Source of the DNA: Chloroflexi bacterium HGW-Chloroflexi-2
GTDB lineage: Bacteria; Chloroflexota; Anaerolineae; Anaerolineales; Anaerolineaceae
Assembly (NCBI GenBank): GCA_002840735.1
Contig: PHBY01000025.1
Coordinates: 1-36,428, forward strand
DNA length: 36,428 nt
Direction: 5' to 3'
Made by a program: the position numbers and the translations under genes. A model generated the notes under the pieces. The model had not been told where the DNA came from, did not search any database, and saw only the letters and a list, made by a program, of their open reading frames with translations. This document shows, in pieces, positions 1 through 7,444 of this stretch (the first letter of the stretch is position 1; each line of letters begins with the position of its first letter).

Positions 1-182
1 GTGAATTACATTATGACTGGAACTCTCCTTTTTTGCTTTTTTTATTTATATGGAAATCCGTGACTGTAACAGTCGTCAATCTCTATTTTTCCTTTATTAT
101 GAATTTGATTACAATCAAGTTATTAATTTAGTTTCAGTTATCAGAGTTACTCTTTTTTTCAATTTTCAGGAGTTAGGTAACT

Positions 183-530
183 ATGCAACAAACGATCATC
201 AATGTAACCCTTGTAGTACCTGATTACGACGAAGCAATTCAATTTTACACACAGGTACTCGGTTTCACCCTGCTGGAGGATACTGACCTGGGTGGCTGTA
301 AACGCTGGGTACGTGTCTCACCTCCCGGAAGTAAAGGCACCAGCCTGTTACTGGCACAGGCTGCCACATCCGATCAAATCGCTCACATAGGCAACCAGAC
401 TGGAGGAAGAGTCTTCCTCTTCCTGCAAACCGATGACTTCTATCACGACTATCCCCTTCTCAAAGCTTTCCCCTCGAGCCTTTCGCCTTTAACCTTTGGT
501 TGCCATCATCTCAATAGCTTAATGGCTTAA
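183..530 (+). pseudogene. VOC/glyoxalase-fold protein, C-terminus lost
   Basis: The first 95 or so residues read as a vicinal-oxygen-chelate (glyoxalase/bleomycin-resistance) protein: a beta strand ending VPDYDEAIQFYTQVLGF, then a central RWVRVSPPG segment and a second strand FLFLQTDDFYHDY. In intact relatives the FYHDY segment leads into about 40 more residues carrying the last metal-ligand strand (FxDPxGNxW type). Here the frame runs into unrelated Ser/Leu-rich residues and stops, giving 115 aa against a usual 125-135. A good Shine-Dalgarno (AGGAG at 169-173) precedes the ATG, so the 5' end is intact. It is probably a decayed gene whose 3' end was replaced. The exact substrate of the parent enzyme cannot be told. 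Confidence 0.75.
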
Positions 531-533
531 CAG

Positions 534-918
534 CTATCTCTTCTCCCACATCAACCCAATCATATTCTCATCCGGATCCTTCAAGAAAGCCATCCACAAC
601 TCATGATCTGGCATCCTTGCCACCAATTCCGGTTCCTGCTCAAACGAAACACCTCGCGCTTTCAAAATCTCAACTGCTAATGGCAAATCATCCACCTTGT
701 AGTAGATGATCGACGCATAATGCTCTGATTGTTCCTTGACCGGTACATCCAGCATCAAACGAACCCCACCACAATCAAAAAAAAGCTAATTCAGGAGGCG
801 CCTGAAATAAAAATCGCATTCCCAATATATCCCGATAAAAAGCCACCGCCCGATCCAATTCTCCAACCGGAATGGCAACCTGACCGATTTGATTTAATCC
901 AAAATTTGAAGAATTCAT
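534..918 (-). pseudogene. VOC/glyoxalase-fold protein with a -/+1 frameshift in a T8 tract
   Basis: Read from an ATG at 918 with a good ribosome site (GAAGGA), the minus strand encodes MNSSNFGLNQIGQVAIPVGE followed by a typical VOC helix (LDRAVAFYRDILGMRF) and ends ELAFF before a TGA. In the next frame it resumes with DCGGVRLMLDVPVKE and runs to the normal VOC end (WMAFLKDPDENMIGLMWEKR) at 534. The two halves join perfectly if one T is removed from the run of eight T (forward-strand A at 777-784). Both halves together give about 127 aa, the normal family length. It is either a true frameshift, a slippery-tract switch, or a base-calling error in the homopolymer. It is convergent with the truncated VOC gene before it. 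Confidence 0.85.
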
Positions 919-1033
919 ATGATTTTCCTTCTAAAATTGATACTATCAGTATAACGATTAGACTGCGAATGAAAATTATTGAATAAAGCTTGCTTGCCTG
1001 TTTTTCCGAGAATATTATTGTGTATTGTTCGTT

Positions 1034-1077
1034 CTCTTCGTGTCTTTTCTTCGTGTCTTTGCGCCTTAGCGGTTCTT
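1034..1077. repeat. Dispersed-type repeat (cacgaag/cttcgtgtc words)
   Basis: Read on the minus strand this is a run of the type accgctaaggcgcaaagaca followed by two copies of cacgaag-like words. Similar words (ggacacgaag, cttcgtgtcttcgtgg) recur at 4739-4797 in this window. The element lies immediately 3' of the point where the GyrI-like gene loses its homology. It does not encode a recognisable protein. I infer a short interspersed non-coding repeat; copy number in the genome is unknown. Confidence 0.5.
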
Positions 1078-1084
1078 TTTTCAA

Positions 1085-1463
1085 TCAAACGGCTGCCGGG
1101 TTCTTCCTCTTTTTGACATCCCGCATCGCTTTTTCGACCATCTCGCTGGTCACAAAGTCCAGCTTCATGATCATCATCGTCCACAACCAGTTCGATTTAT
1201 CGCCAGTGGTGAAAGCAGACATGTCATCTGCCCACCACAGACCTTCCAATGGCATGACCCCATAATCGATCGCCAACGAGCCCTTCTTGACCATAAACTT
1301 CAGTGCATAAGACTCCTGGAATAATACTTCCACTGCTTCTGCATATTCTTGACTGGTATTGGGATCTCCTTTGCCATCCACCATCAAGAAGTTCATCTCC
1401 GGTACTTCCACGGTCACTACTTCTTTCGTGGGTGGTTGATATAAATGTTTCAATTGTTTGCAT
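1085..1463 (-). pseudogene. GyrI-like small-molecule-binding protein, truncated
   Basis: From a TTG at 1453 the frame encodes KHLYQPPTKEVVTVEVPEMN, then a FLMVDGKGDPNTSQEYAEAV block and LEGLWWADDMS, which I recognise as the N-terminal half of GyrI-like domain proteins (normally about 200 aa). It stops after KKRKNPAAV, where homologues continue with the second half of the ligand-binding fold. The better start is an ATG at 1463 (AGGAG six bases upstream), but this is out of frame by one base with the conserved part, suggesting a 5' indel. The gene is thus damaged at both ends, and the 3' break coincides with a repeat-like sequence. The original role, binding of small ligands or drugs, is inferred from the family only. 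Confidence 0.75.
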
Positions 1464-1528
1464 GTTCTGCTCCTGCAATAGAATGGTTATTGAAAGGATT
1501 CTATAATGAATTTTACTTGCAAAATGGA

Positions 1529-1789
1529 TCAGGTGGATTTTTCTGGAAAATATTGTTTCTCAGCCTGTCCGAATTGGACAAAGCGAATAACTTTTTCGTC
1601 ATCCACTGCCACCAAAATGGAATCGCGCAAAAGAATTTCTGTGAAAGCAACCTCTTAAAGGATGGCAGTCAGGTGAACGTCGAGATCTTCCAGCTGAAAA
1701 GAATGTCCGAAAGCTTCCACATATGTTCTTTGTACGAGTACCGAGATGGCTGATAATTCAGAATCATATACAAAACGATAATTAATCAT
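1529..1789 (-). pseudogene. GNAT N-acetyltransferase remnant with in-frame stop
   Basis: The minus strand from an ATG at 1789 reads MINYRFVYDSELSAISVLVQ and on to LEDLDVHLTAIL, then a TAA (1655-1657), and continues in the same frame with EVAFTEILLRDSILVAVDDE KVIRFVQFG before a TGA at 1529. The segment ILVAVDDEKVIRFVQFG is the typical beta2-beta3 hairpin of GNAT acetyltransferases. The acetyl-CoA-binding motif (Q/RxxGxG/A) that should follow is absent, so only the first half of the domain remains. It starts 13 bases after the end of the decayed lipoprotein gene upstream. I am fairly confident of the fold and confident that it is non-functional. Confidence 0.6.
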
Positions 1790-1802
1790 TTCCACCGCTT
1801 TT

Positions 1803-2026
1803 TTAAGGATCTTGTGAAAGCAATTCCTTCATCCAATTTTCGGCTCTGGTCGCAACATCAGAAGAAGGGTCAATTTTGATGATGTTCTCAAGGTGGTGCC
1901 TTCAACATACGAATAACCACCTGGAAAATTGTCCAAACCATCATTGCCAGTAGCTTTATTGATACTGCAGGCTGAAAAATTTATTATTAATCCCAAACTT
2001 AAAAAAATAACCATTTTGTTCAGCAT
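1803..2026 (-). pseudogene. Small lipoprotein gene with a one-base frameshift
   Basis: An ATG at 2026 with a good ribosome site (GAGGAAG) starts MLNKMVIFLSLGLIINFSAC, a lipoprotein signal peptide with lipobox-like FSAC. The frame as it stands runs to a TGA at 1829 through a low-quality tail. If one base is added near 1888-1897, the protein continues as ENIIKIDPSSDVATRAENWM KELLSQDP and stops at 1803, which looks much more like real coding sequence. The mature product would be about 55 residues, of unknown function. It follows the Nudix gene and precedes the GNAT remnant on the same strand. Confidence 0.5.
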
Positions 2027-2047
2027 AATTTTCTTCCTCAAATGATT

Positions 2048-2581
2048 TTACTTTGAAATCAAGTCCAGATTATGTAAGGAAAGTGATATCACTGCAGTCC
2101 AGGTCAGAATTTTAAACTCACCCACATAGAGTCCTTTTTCAATCTCATCCCTATTCAGGATTATCAATTCCTGATCTTCTAAAACGTCAATAATCGGTTG
2201 GGCTACTTTTTTTGCTTCCGATGCTAAAAAGAGGTGCATGTCCGCCACGCCGCGGTTGGGATCCAGAATATACTTACCAAAGCTAATCCATTTCTTAGCA
2301 ACATACCCGGTTTCTTCTTTGATTTCCCGTTTTAATGCTTCCATGGGTTGCTCGCCCCGCTTTAGCCACCCGCTGGGTAATCCCCATGGATATTTTTCCC
2401 GATAGGTATGTTTCACCAGCAGGATTTGCCCCACATCATTCAGCACGACACCAACAACACCCACCAGAAATTTCTGCGTGATCAACCAGACCAGGCTCCC
2501 ACGTAAGATTTCTGAATTGGGTAATGCTTTCCATATTTTCAAAAGGAATGATTTCATAGTCCGTCGTCTTGATTGGACCAT
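2048..2581 (-). CDS. Nudix hydrolase
   Basis: The protein (177 aa) carries a complete Nudix box at residues 71-93, GX5EX7REUXEEXGU, seen as GWLKRGE then REIKEETGY, which binds the divalent metal and cleaves a nucleoside diphosphate linked to another group. A strand-rich core (FLVGVVGVVLNDVGQILLVK, residues 38-57) precedes it and PWGLPSGW leads into the box, as in ADP-ribose/NADH-type Nudix enzymes. The substrate is not identifiable. The first ATG is used; a second at codon 9 (MKSFLLKIWKALP) is equally possible, and neither has a strong ribosome site. The N-terminal 35 residues are basic and amphipathic and not part of the fold. It lies among decayed genes but itself appears intact. Confidence 0.9.
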   Translation of the reverse strand: MVQSRRRTMKSFLLKIWKALPNSEILRGSLVWLITQKFLVGVVGVVLNDVGQILLVKHTYREKYPWGLPSGWLKRGEQPMEALKREIKEETGYVAKKWISFGKYILDPNRGVADMHLFLASEAKKVAQPIIDVLEDQELIILNRDEIEKGLYVGEFKILTWTAVISLSLHNLDLISK

Positions 2582-2804
2582 TCAGAGAGATGATGAAGAA
2601 ATTTGTTTTCAATCATCCTATTCTTGATGATTCGATTCTCTGTGAAGGTATTGCGGAACGGAGATTCATCAAAACTAATAAAATCGAATCTACCTCCGAT
2701 TACTATTCGTGAATATCATGCCCTTAGGGTATTCGTTGTCTTTTTCATGGATGGCAATTCTGGGATACCTATTTTCTCTGCCAGCCTTTCTTCAAGATTT
2801 ATTA

Positions 2805-3812
2805 TTAATCCACTAGCCTTTTGGTATTTCTTGTCTTTACGAAACCGAAAATCACAACCACAACCAACCCCAGCAAACTGATACCCATCACCATCATAGC
2901 CACTGAATTCGGTTCGTTTTCCGGTGCTGCGGCTGGTAAGGGAGAATCTGTTGGGGAAGGTGAAGCATAGGGTAACGCAGTACGGGAAGGTTTGAGGGTT
3001 GCGGTGGGTGGGATAGCAGTCAGCTCATTTGTTTTCGTATGGGTGGCTGCTTCTTCAGCTGATAATGTCGCGGTAGGGGTGTAAGCCGGTTGAATGAGTA
3101 ATTCCTGGCCGGTGAAAATGGTTGAATAATCCTGCGGAATACTATTCAAACTGCGTATTTGATCAATCTTGATTTTGTAGGCTTCTGCAATACTCCACAA
3201 CGATTGACCATAGCCAACCACATGGATGATGGAACCATCCGCAGCAGGAGTGCTCTTAATCATCAAAGAAATCAAGTCCGGTGTAGCCGTGCGGGTACCA
3301 CTTGAGATCGGTGCTACACTCCCGGAACTTGTAGTTGGTACAGCAGGTTGAACTTTGTCATCAGCCCGAACATTCAGCACATAATAAACATTTCCATCTG
3401 TGCCAAGTGCCACTCCAGCGCCGACATCACCACTGGCGTAATCTACCATGATGTGCCAGTGAATCCAATCCGACCAGATTTGATAAACAACGAATGATGT
3501 CGTAATAATCCCTTCTGCTCCTTCAGCAACATTCTCCTGGATACCGCTCTCCCAGGCAACTGATCCATCACTGTGGGTGTGCGTGGAGTTTTGGATAGAT
3601 GCCATATAATCGGCATGTTGCTGGGCATAACTCATCAGGTAGGAATCGATTTGGTATGCTTCAAGACCCTTCGATGCACGTAATCCGTTGACCACACTAA
3701 TCAGATCATAGGCGTTTTCAGTCTGTGCTTCAACGACTTTAAGTGATAGAAGGGGTGATACCAACAGGGTCAATAAGAGTAGAATCAGGAACAGAGAAAA
3801 AGATTTGGACAT
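2805..3812 (-). CDS. Secreted CAP-domain protein with LysM and membrane anchor
   Basis: A signal peptide (residues 1-30, ending VVEAQ) is followed by a CAP/SCP domain at about 35-152, with HAD (66-68), HTH (78-80), ENVAEG (93-98) and an IWSDWIHWHIMVD helix (112-124). A LysM peptidoglycan-binding repeat spans 197-240 (HVVGYGQSLWSIAEAY to TGQELLIQP). A Thr/Pro/Ser-rich linker (245-300) leads to one membrane helix (about 304-326) and a basic tail (KTRNTKR). The layout says it is exported, binds cell wall glycan and stays tethered to the membrane. CAP domains in bacteria have no single proven activity. It is divergent from the lipoprotein gene starting at 4022. The weak ribosome site leaves some doubt on the start, but the signal peptide fits. 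Confidence 0.9.
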   Translation of the reverse strand: MSKSFSLFLILLLLTLLVSPLLSLKVVEAQTENAYDLISVVNGLRASKGLEAYQIDSYLMSYAQQHADYMASIQNSTHTHSDGSVAWESGIQENVAEGAEGIITTSFVVYQIWSDWIHWHIMVDYASGDVGAGVALGTDGNVYYVLNVRADDKVQPAVPTTSSGSVAPISSGTRTATPDLISLMIKSTPAADGSIIHVVGYGQSLWSIAEAYKIKIDQIRSLNSIPQDYSTIFTGQELLIQPAYTPTATLSAEEAATHTKTNELTAIPPTATLKPSRTALPYASPSPTDSPLPAAAPENEPNSVAMMVMGISLLGLVVVVIFGFVKTRNTKRLVD

Positions 3813-3931
3813 ATTTTGAATCTGTGAATAGACCTCAATCAGGATCAGAATTTTTTGATCTGAATCTTTGATCCATTATATTTCAGAATAAATCATAATG
3901 GTTAAATTCTCCAGTTACAGCAAATATACCG

Positions 3932-3958
3932 TTTACCATGTGCAATATACTTTATAAT
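3932..3958 (+). promoter_or_regulatory. Candidate promoter for the small lipoprotein gene
   Basis: A perfect TATAAT (3953-3958) is preceded by TTTACC (3932-3937), a four-of-six match to the -35 consensus, with a 15-base spacer (16 if GTTTAC is taken). It lies about 65 bases before the chosen ATG at 4022, in the AT-rich divergent spacer 3813-3979. Confidence 0.4.
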
Positions 3959-4021
3959 TATCAGTAAATATCCTAAATTTTGGCGAGAAGGGATTGCATT
4001 CAATCGTCAAAAGGATTCAAA

Positions 4022-4339
4022 ATGAAAAAAAAGCTTATAATTTTTCTCGTTTTTCTATTATTGTTCCTGGTTGGTTGTTCACCGATACCATTGAAATTGA
4101 AACGTACATCGGAAGCTGCGATTAAAATTTTAAATTCCGAATTGTCAAATGTGAACGAATTTTCTCAGATAAATGAACCTACTCTTGTGGATATGCTGCA
4201 GATTTCTGAAACGGATTGGTGTTTGGTGCATCAAATTACCAATGACATCTATTTCGCCAGCCGCTGGCAAAAAGAGGAATCAGATTGGGTACAGGTTGAA
4301 ATTCGACCCTATGTAGACGATTGCAATTGGGCTCGCTGA
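4022..4339 (+). CDS. Small lipoprotein of unknown function
   Basis: The chosen ATG at 4022 has AAGGA six bases upstream; an ORF start at 3980 has no such support. The 105-aa product begins MKKKLIIFLVFLLLFLVGCS, a textbook lipoprotein signal peptide with lipobox LVGC, so the mature protein should be lipid-anchored at Cys19 or so. The remaining 85 residues are soluble, with a C-terminal half rich in Trp and acidic residues (ETDWCLVHQ, RWQKEESDWVQVEIRPYVDD). I do not recognise the family. It stands alone, divergent from the CAP-LysM gene, with its own candidate promoter. Confidence 0.7.
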   Translation: MKKKLIIFLVFLLLFLVGCSPIPLKLKRTSEAAIKILNSELSNVNEFSQINEPTLVDMLQISETDWCLVHQITNDIYFASRWQKEESDWVQVEIRPYVDDCNWAR

Positions 4340-4497
4340 TTTTCACCTGAATAAATTTACTTCGTCCTTTATTATTATCCGGTTCTACTTTATTGAGCAA
4401 ACTCTTCTTAATAATAAACTTGTTATTTTCAGATTAATTATGCTGAAATTGAAGAAATCAAACAATAATCTGATTTCCATATGGGAAAAGATTTCCA

Positions 4498-4658
4498 CCC
4501 GGTGCATTGCACTTGGGGATGCAGCAGATTTCCTGGATATGGGGAATTCTTATGTTCAAAAGTCTGTCAGGAGTGCAACGCACCAGATTCGCCATCATAG
4601 TCAATCATGTAATCACACAAATCAGATCAAGGTTGTTATTCAGATGCAATGCACCGGG
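4498..4658. repeat. 161-bp element bounded by 14-bp perfect inverted repeats
   Basis: The left arm cccggtgcattgca (4498-4511) is exactly complementary to the right arm tgcaatgcaccggg (4645-4658), 133 bases apart. A third, inexact copy of the core word (gtgcaacgcacc) lies inside at 4572-4583. No ORF or target-site duplication was identified. It could be a MITE or REP-like interspersed element, or simply two opposed copies of a short repeat. Confidence 0.45.
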
Positions 4659-4738
4659 AGAGCGGTGAGCCGTCAGCCGTCAGCCAGGATGAATGTCCAA
4701 ATCGAAAGCTGCAAGCGGAAAGGAAGTTTAACCAAAAG

Positions 4739-4791
4739 GACACGAAGCGCACAAAGTATTTTTATTAATTTTTTCTTCGGAGCTTCGTGTC
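4739..4791. repeat. cacgaag-type inverted repeat, downstream of clpC
   Basis: gacacgaag (4739-4747) and cttcgtgtc (4783-4791) form perfect 9-bp arms separated by 35 AT-rich bases. It sits 22 bases beyond the clpC stop and could act as a weak terminator for clpC. The same words near 1034-1077 suggest a dispersed repeat. Confidence 0.45.
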
Positions 4792-4812
4792 TTCGTGGTT
4801 CGGTTTTTTTTA

Positions 4813-7341
4813 TTACAAACTTACTTCCAATTCCTCTTCCGGCTGCTCCTCTTCAGGCTTATCAGCGGCGGAGAAGCTGAAAATCTGCTCTTCTTCGTTC
4901 CAACCGATGATAATGCGCGCACCCTTCTGGAACTCACCCGCCAGGAGGGCATCCGAGAGACGGTCTTCGATGCGGTTGGTGATGACGCGCCGCAATGGTC
5001 GCGCACCCATATCCGGGTCGTAGCCTTCGTCCGCCAGTTTTTCCATGGCAATCTCGCTGGCTTCCAGCTGCAGGTCATGTTCCACCAGGCGGTTGGAGAC
5101 TTTCTGGATCTCGAGCTTGACGATGCTGCGGATGTGATCGCGATTCAGGCTGCGGAACACCAGCACACCATCCAGGCGGTTGATGAACTCAGGCCGGAAG
5201 ACACGTTTCAAAGCTTCCATTAATTTCTTTTTCATTTCGTCATAAGCGCTCTGCTCTGCCAGATTCTCGTCCACGGTTAAGGAAAAGCCAAAGCTCACCT
5301 GGCGCTTGATCACATCTGCCCCGATATTCGAGGTCATCACGATGATGGTATTGCGGAAATCGACCTTGTGACCACGCGCATCACTGAGATGGCCTTCTTC
5401 CATGATCTGCAGCAGCATGTTCATGGCTTCGGGATGGGCTTTCTCGATCTCGTCAAAGACCACAATCGAGTAGGGTCGCCGGCGAATAGCTTCGGTCAGT
5501 TGACCCGCTTCCTCAAATCCGACGTATCCGGGAGGGGCACCTACCAGCCGGCTGACCGAATGACGTTCCATGAACTCGGACATGTCCAGCTGCACCAGCG
5601 CATCCTCGCTGCCAAACATAAAGCGCGCCAGTGCTTTGGTCAGCTCGGTCTTGCCCACGCCGGTGGGCCCCAGGAAGATAAAGGAACCAATTGGGCGTTT
5701 GGGATCTTTCAATCCAGCGCGCGCACGCCGCACCGATTTGGAAATCATCTCAATTGCTTCATCCTGCCCGACGATCTGTTGCTTCAGTTCGTCTTCCATG
5801 TGCAACAGGCGCTGTGATTCTTCACGTGCCATCTGCATCACAGGCACACCGGTCCACATCGAGACCAGTTCGGCGATGTCATCGCTGGTGACGATCGGGC
5901 TGTTGGCACGATCCCAACCGGTACGCAGCTTTTCGAGTTTGGCTTCCAGACCTTCGCGACGCTCGAGTAAATCCCGGGCTTCGTCTTGCCGTCCATTTTC
6001 CAGTGCCATATTTTCGTTCAAGCGAACTTCTTTCAGTTCGGTAATAATCTCTTTGGTGGCTTTTGCCTGATTGCTCTTGTACATGCGCACCCGTGAGGAA
6101 GCTTCATCAATCAGGTCGATGGCTTTATCCGGCAGGAAGCGCTCGCTGACATAGCGTGCAGAGAGCTTGACCGCCGAGTCGATAGCTTCGTCCGAGATGA
6201 TCAGGCGGTGATGCTCTTCATAAGCGCCACGGATGCCATGCAGGATCGCAACAGCTTCGTCGATGGAGGGTTCTTCCACGGTGATGGATTGGAAACGGCG
6301 TTCCAGGGCAGCATCGCTTTCGATGTGTTTGCGATACTCTTCCATCGTGGTAGCACCAATCACCTGCAACTCCCCACGTGAAAGCGCGGGTTTGAGGATA
6401 TTGGCCGCATCCACGGATGAGCCGGCGGATCCAGCCCCGACCAGCATGTGCACCTCATCGATGAAAAGGATAGCGCCAGAGGCTTTCAACTCGTCGATGA
6501 CGCGTTTGAGACGTTCTTCGAACTGACCGCGGTACATGGTACCGGCGACCAGTGAGCCCACATCCAGTTGCAGGACTTGCTTACCGAGTAAGGGCGCCGG
6601 GACATCGCCTTCGACGATGCGTTGCGCCAGACCTTCCACAATGGCGGTCTTACCCACGCCAGGTTGCCCGATCAATGCCGGGTTGTTCTTGGTGCGACGC
6701 GCCAGAATCTGGATCACGCGCTCAATTTCCATTTGACGCCCGATCACCGGGTCGAGTTTGCCTTCTTCTGCCAGCGCGGTCAGATCGGTAGCCAGTTGAT
6801 CGATCAGCGGGGTTTTTGCTTCCTTCTTGGCTTCCTGTTTGGATGCACCCCGGGCAGGAGTGCCTGCAGCAGGGGTCTGCGGTTTGGCAGTTGCCTGTGA
6901 GGTGCCTTCCTGCAGGACGCGGCGAGTCTGACGGCGGATCTGCTCGGCGGAGATGCCTAACTTGCGCAGCACTTCCAGGGCAAAACCCTGATCGCTGCGT
7001 ACCACCGCCAGTAAAATATGTTCGGTGCCAATGTAGTGATGCCCCATCTTGCGGGCTTCTTCGATGGCGAACTCAAGGACTTCCTGTACCCCGGGAGTCA
7101 GGTCGAGCCGCTTGCTTTCGGACTCACCGAGACCACAGATGCGCTCGGTCATCTCGCGCACACGCTGGGGTTCGAGACCCAGATCGCGCAGCACACGCCC
7201 GGCGACACCACCTTCTTCTTCAATCAGCCCCAACAGTAAATGTTCGGTACTGATCGCATCATTGTGCATTTTCTCAGCTTCTTGATGAGCCAGGCTGAGA
7301 ACCCTTCTTGCTCGTTGGGTAAATCGTTCCATGCCAGCCAT
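4813..7341 (-). CDS. clpC: ATP-dependent Clp protease ATP-binding subunit ClpC
   Basis: This 842-aa class I Hsp100 unfoldase recognises substrates and feeds them to ClpP in the cytoplasm. It has two Clp_N repeats (about 1-145), a variable Ala/Lys/Pro linker (147-178), first AAA+ domain with Walker A GQPGVGKT (225-232) and Walker B ILFIDEVH (291-298), a short coiled middle domain (about 420-475), second AAA+ domain with Walker A GPTGVGKT (558-565) and Walker [11 protein letters not shown] (627-636), and a D2-small domain (about 725-815). The short middle domain fits ClpC rather than ClpB. The expected ClpP-docking loop reads FGF (684-686), between [10 protein letters not shown] and a variable acidic stretch. 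The tail is acidic. The start is firm: AGGAGG six bases before the ATG. GC content is visibly higher than in the glycosylation genes. Confidence 0.97.
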   Translation of the reverse strand: MAGMERFTQRARRVLSLAHQEAEKMHNDAISTEHLLLGLIEEEGGVAGRVLRDLGLEPQRVREMTERICGLGESESKRLDLTPGVQEVLEFAIEEARKMGHHYIGTEHILLAVVRSDQGFALEVLRKLGISAEQIRRQTRRVLQEGTSQATAKPQTPAAGTPARGASKQEAKKEAKTPLIDQLATDLTALAEEGKLDPVIGRQMEIERVIQILARRTKNNPALIGQPGVGKTAIVEGLAQRIVEGDVPAPLLGKQVLQLDVGSLVAGTMYRGQFEERLKRVIDELKASGAILFIDEVHMLVGAGSAGSSVDAANILKPALSRGELQVIGATTMEEYRKHIESDAALERRFQSITVEEPSIDEAVAILHGIRGAYEEHHRLIISDEAIDSAVKLSARYVSERFLPDKAIDLIDEASSRVRMYKSNQAKATKEIITELKEVRLNENMALENGRQDEARDLLERREGLEAKLEKLRTGWDRANSPIVTSDDIAELVSMWTGVPVMQMAREESQRLLHMEDELKQQIVGQDEAIEMISKSVRRARAGLKDPKRPIGSFIFLGPTGVGKTELTKALARFMFGSEDALVQLDMSEFMERHSVSRLVGAPPGYVGFEEAGQLTEAIRRRPYSIVVFDEIEKAHPEAMNMLLQIMEEGHLSDARGHKVDFRNTIIVMTSNIGADVIKRQVSFGFSLTVDENLAEQSAYDEMKKKLMEALKRVFRPEFINRLDGVLVFRSLNRDHIRSIVKLEIQKVSNRLVEHDLQLEASEIAMEKLADEGYDPDMGARPLRRVITNRIEDRLSDALLAGEFQKGARIIIGWNEEEQIFSFSAADKPEEEQPEEELEVSL

Positions 7342-7362
7342 GGCAACCTCCTGTTTTCAAAA

Positions 7363-7396
7363 CGCCTGTAAACGCATCCATGGGTGGCTACAGGCG
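7363..7396 (-). promoter_or_regulatory. Inverted repeat in the clpC leader
   Basis: CGCCTGTA (7363-7370) and TACAGGCG (7389-7396) are perfect 8-bp arms with an 18-base spacer, ending 22 bases before the clpC start codon and just upstream of its ribosome site. It could be an operator or an mRNA hairpin. It does not match the known CtsR heptad or CIRCE consensus. Confidence 0.45.
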
Positions 7397-7416
7397 AACT
7401 TTTTTCTTTCCGATTG

Positions 7417-7430
7417 GGGACCGAAGTCCC
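7417..7430 (-). promoter_or_regulatory. UUCG-tetraloop hairpin between the GT87 gene and clpC
   Basis: On the minus strand the sequence is GGGAC-TTCG-GTCCC, a C(UUCG)G tetraloop on a five-pair stem, extendable by two pairs with a one-base bulge. No U tract follows, so it does not look like a simple intrinsic terminator of the upstream gene. It is more likely a structure in the clpC leader RNA or a read-through element. Confidence 0.45.
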
Positions 7431-7444
7431 AAGTACCAACACTC

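Larger units (their letters stand above)
4340..4812. other. Non-coding stretch with inverted repeats
   Basis: No convincing gene is present. An open frame at 4440-4880 exists but has no recognisable domain, has Ser/Arg-rich low-quality composition and runs antisense into the end of clpC. The stretch holds a 14-bp inverted repeat (4498-4511/4645-4658), a short tandem gtcagcc (about 4669-4685) and a cacgaag-type inverted repeat (4739-4791). Confidence 0.6.

Noticed and set aside
1445-1753. 102-aa open frame on the plus strand
   Set aside because: It is antisense to the GNAT remnant, which gives a recognisable domain; the plus-strand product does not.
183-2581. Integron cassette array
   Set aside because: The small VOC, GNAT and Nudix genes resemble cassette cargo, but no attC-like sites (RYYYAAC...GTTRRRY pairs) or integrase were found, and gene orientation is mixed.
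2582-2804. Possible gene fragment on the minus strand between the Nudix and CAP-LysM genes
   Set aside because: Short open stretches exist in two frames but no family or start could be recognised.
4440-4880. 146-aa open frame on the plus strand downstream of the small lipoprotein
   Set aside because: Its composition is unlike a protein, it spans inverted repeats and runs antisense into the clpC end; no domain or ribosome site is visible.
5368-7285. Many open frames antisense to clpC
   Set aside because: They arise from the high GC and strong codon bias of clpC on the other strand and show no domain of their own.
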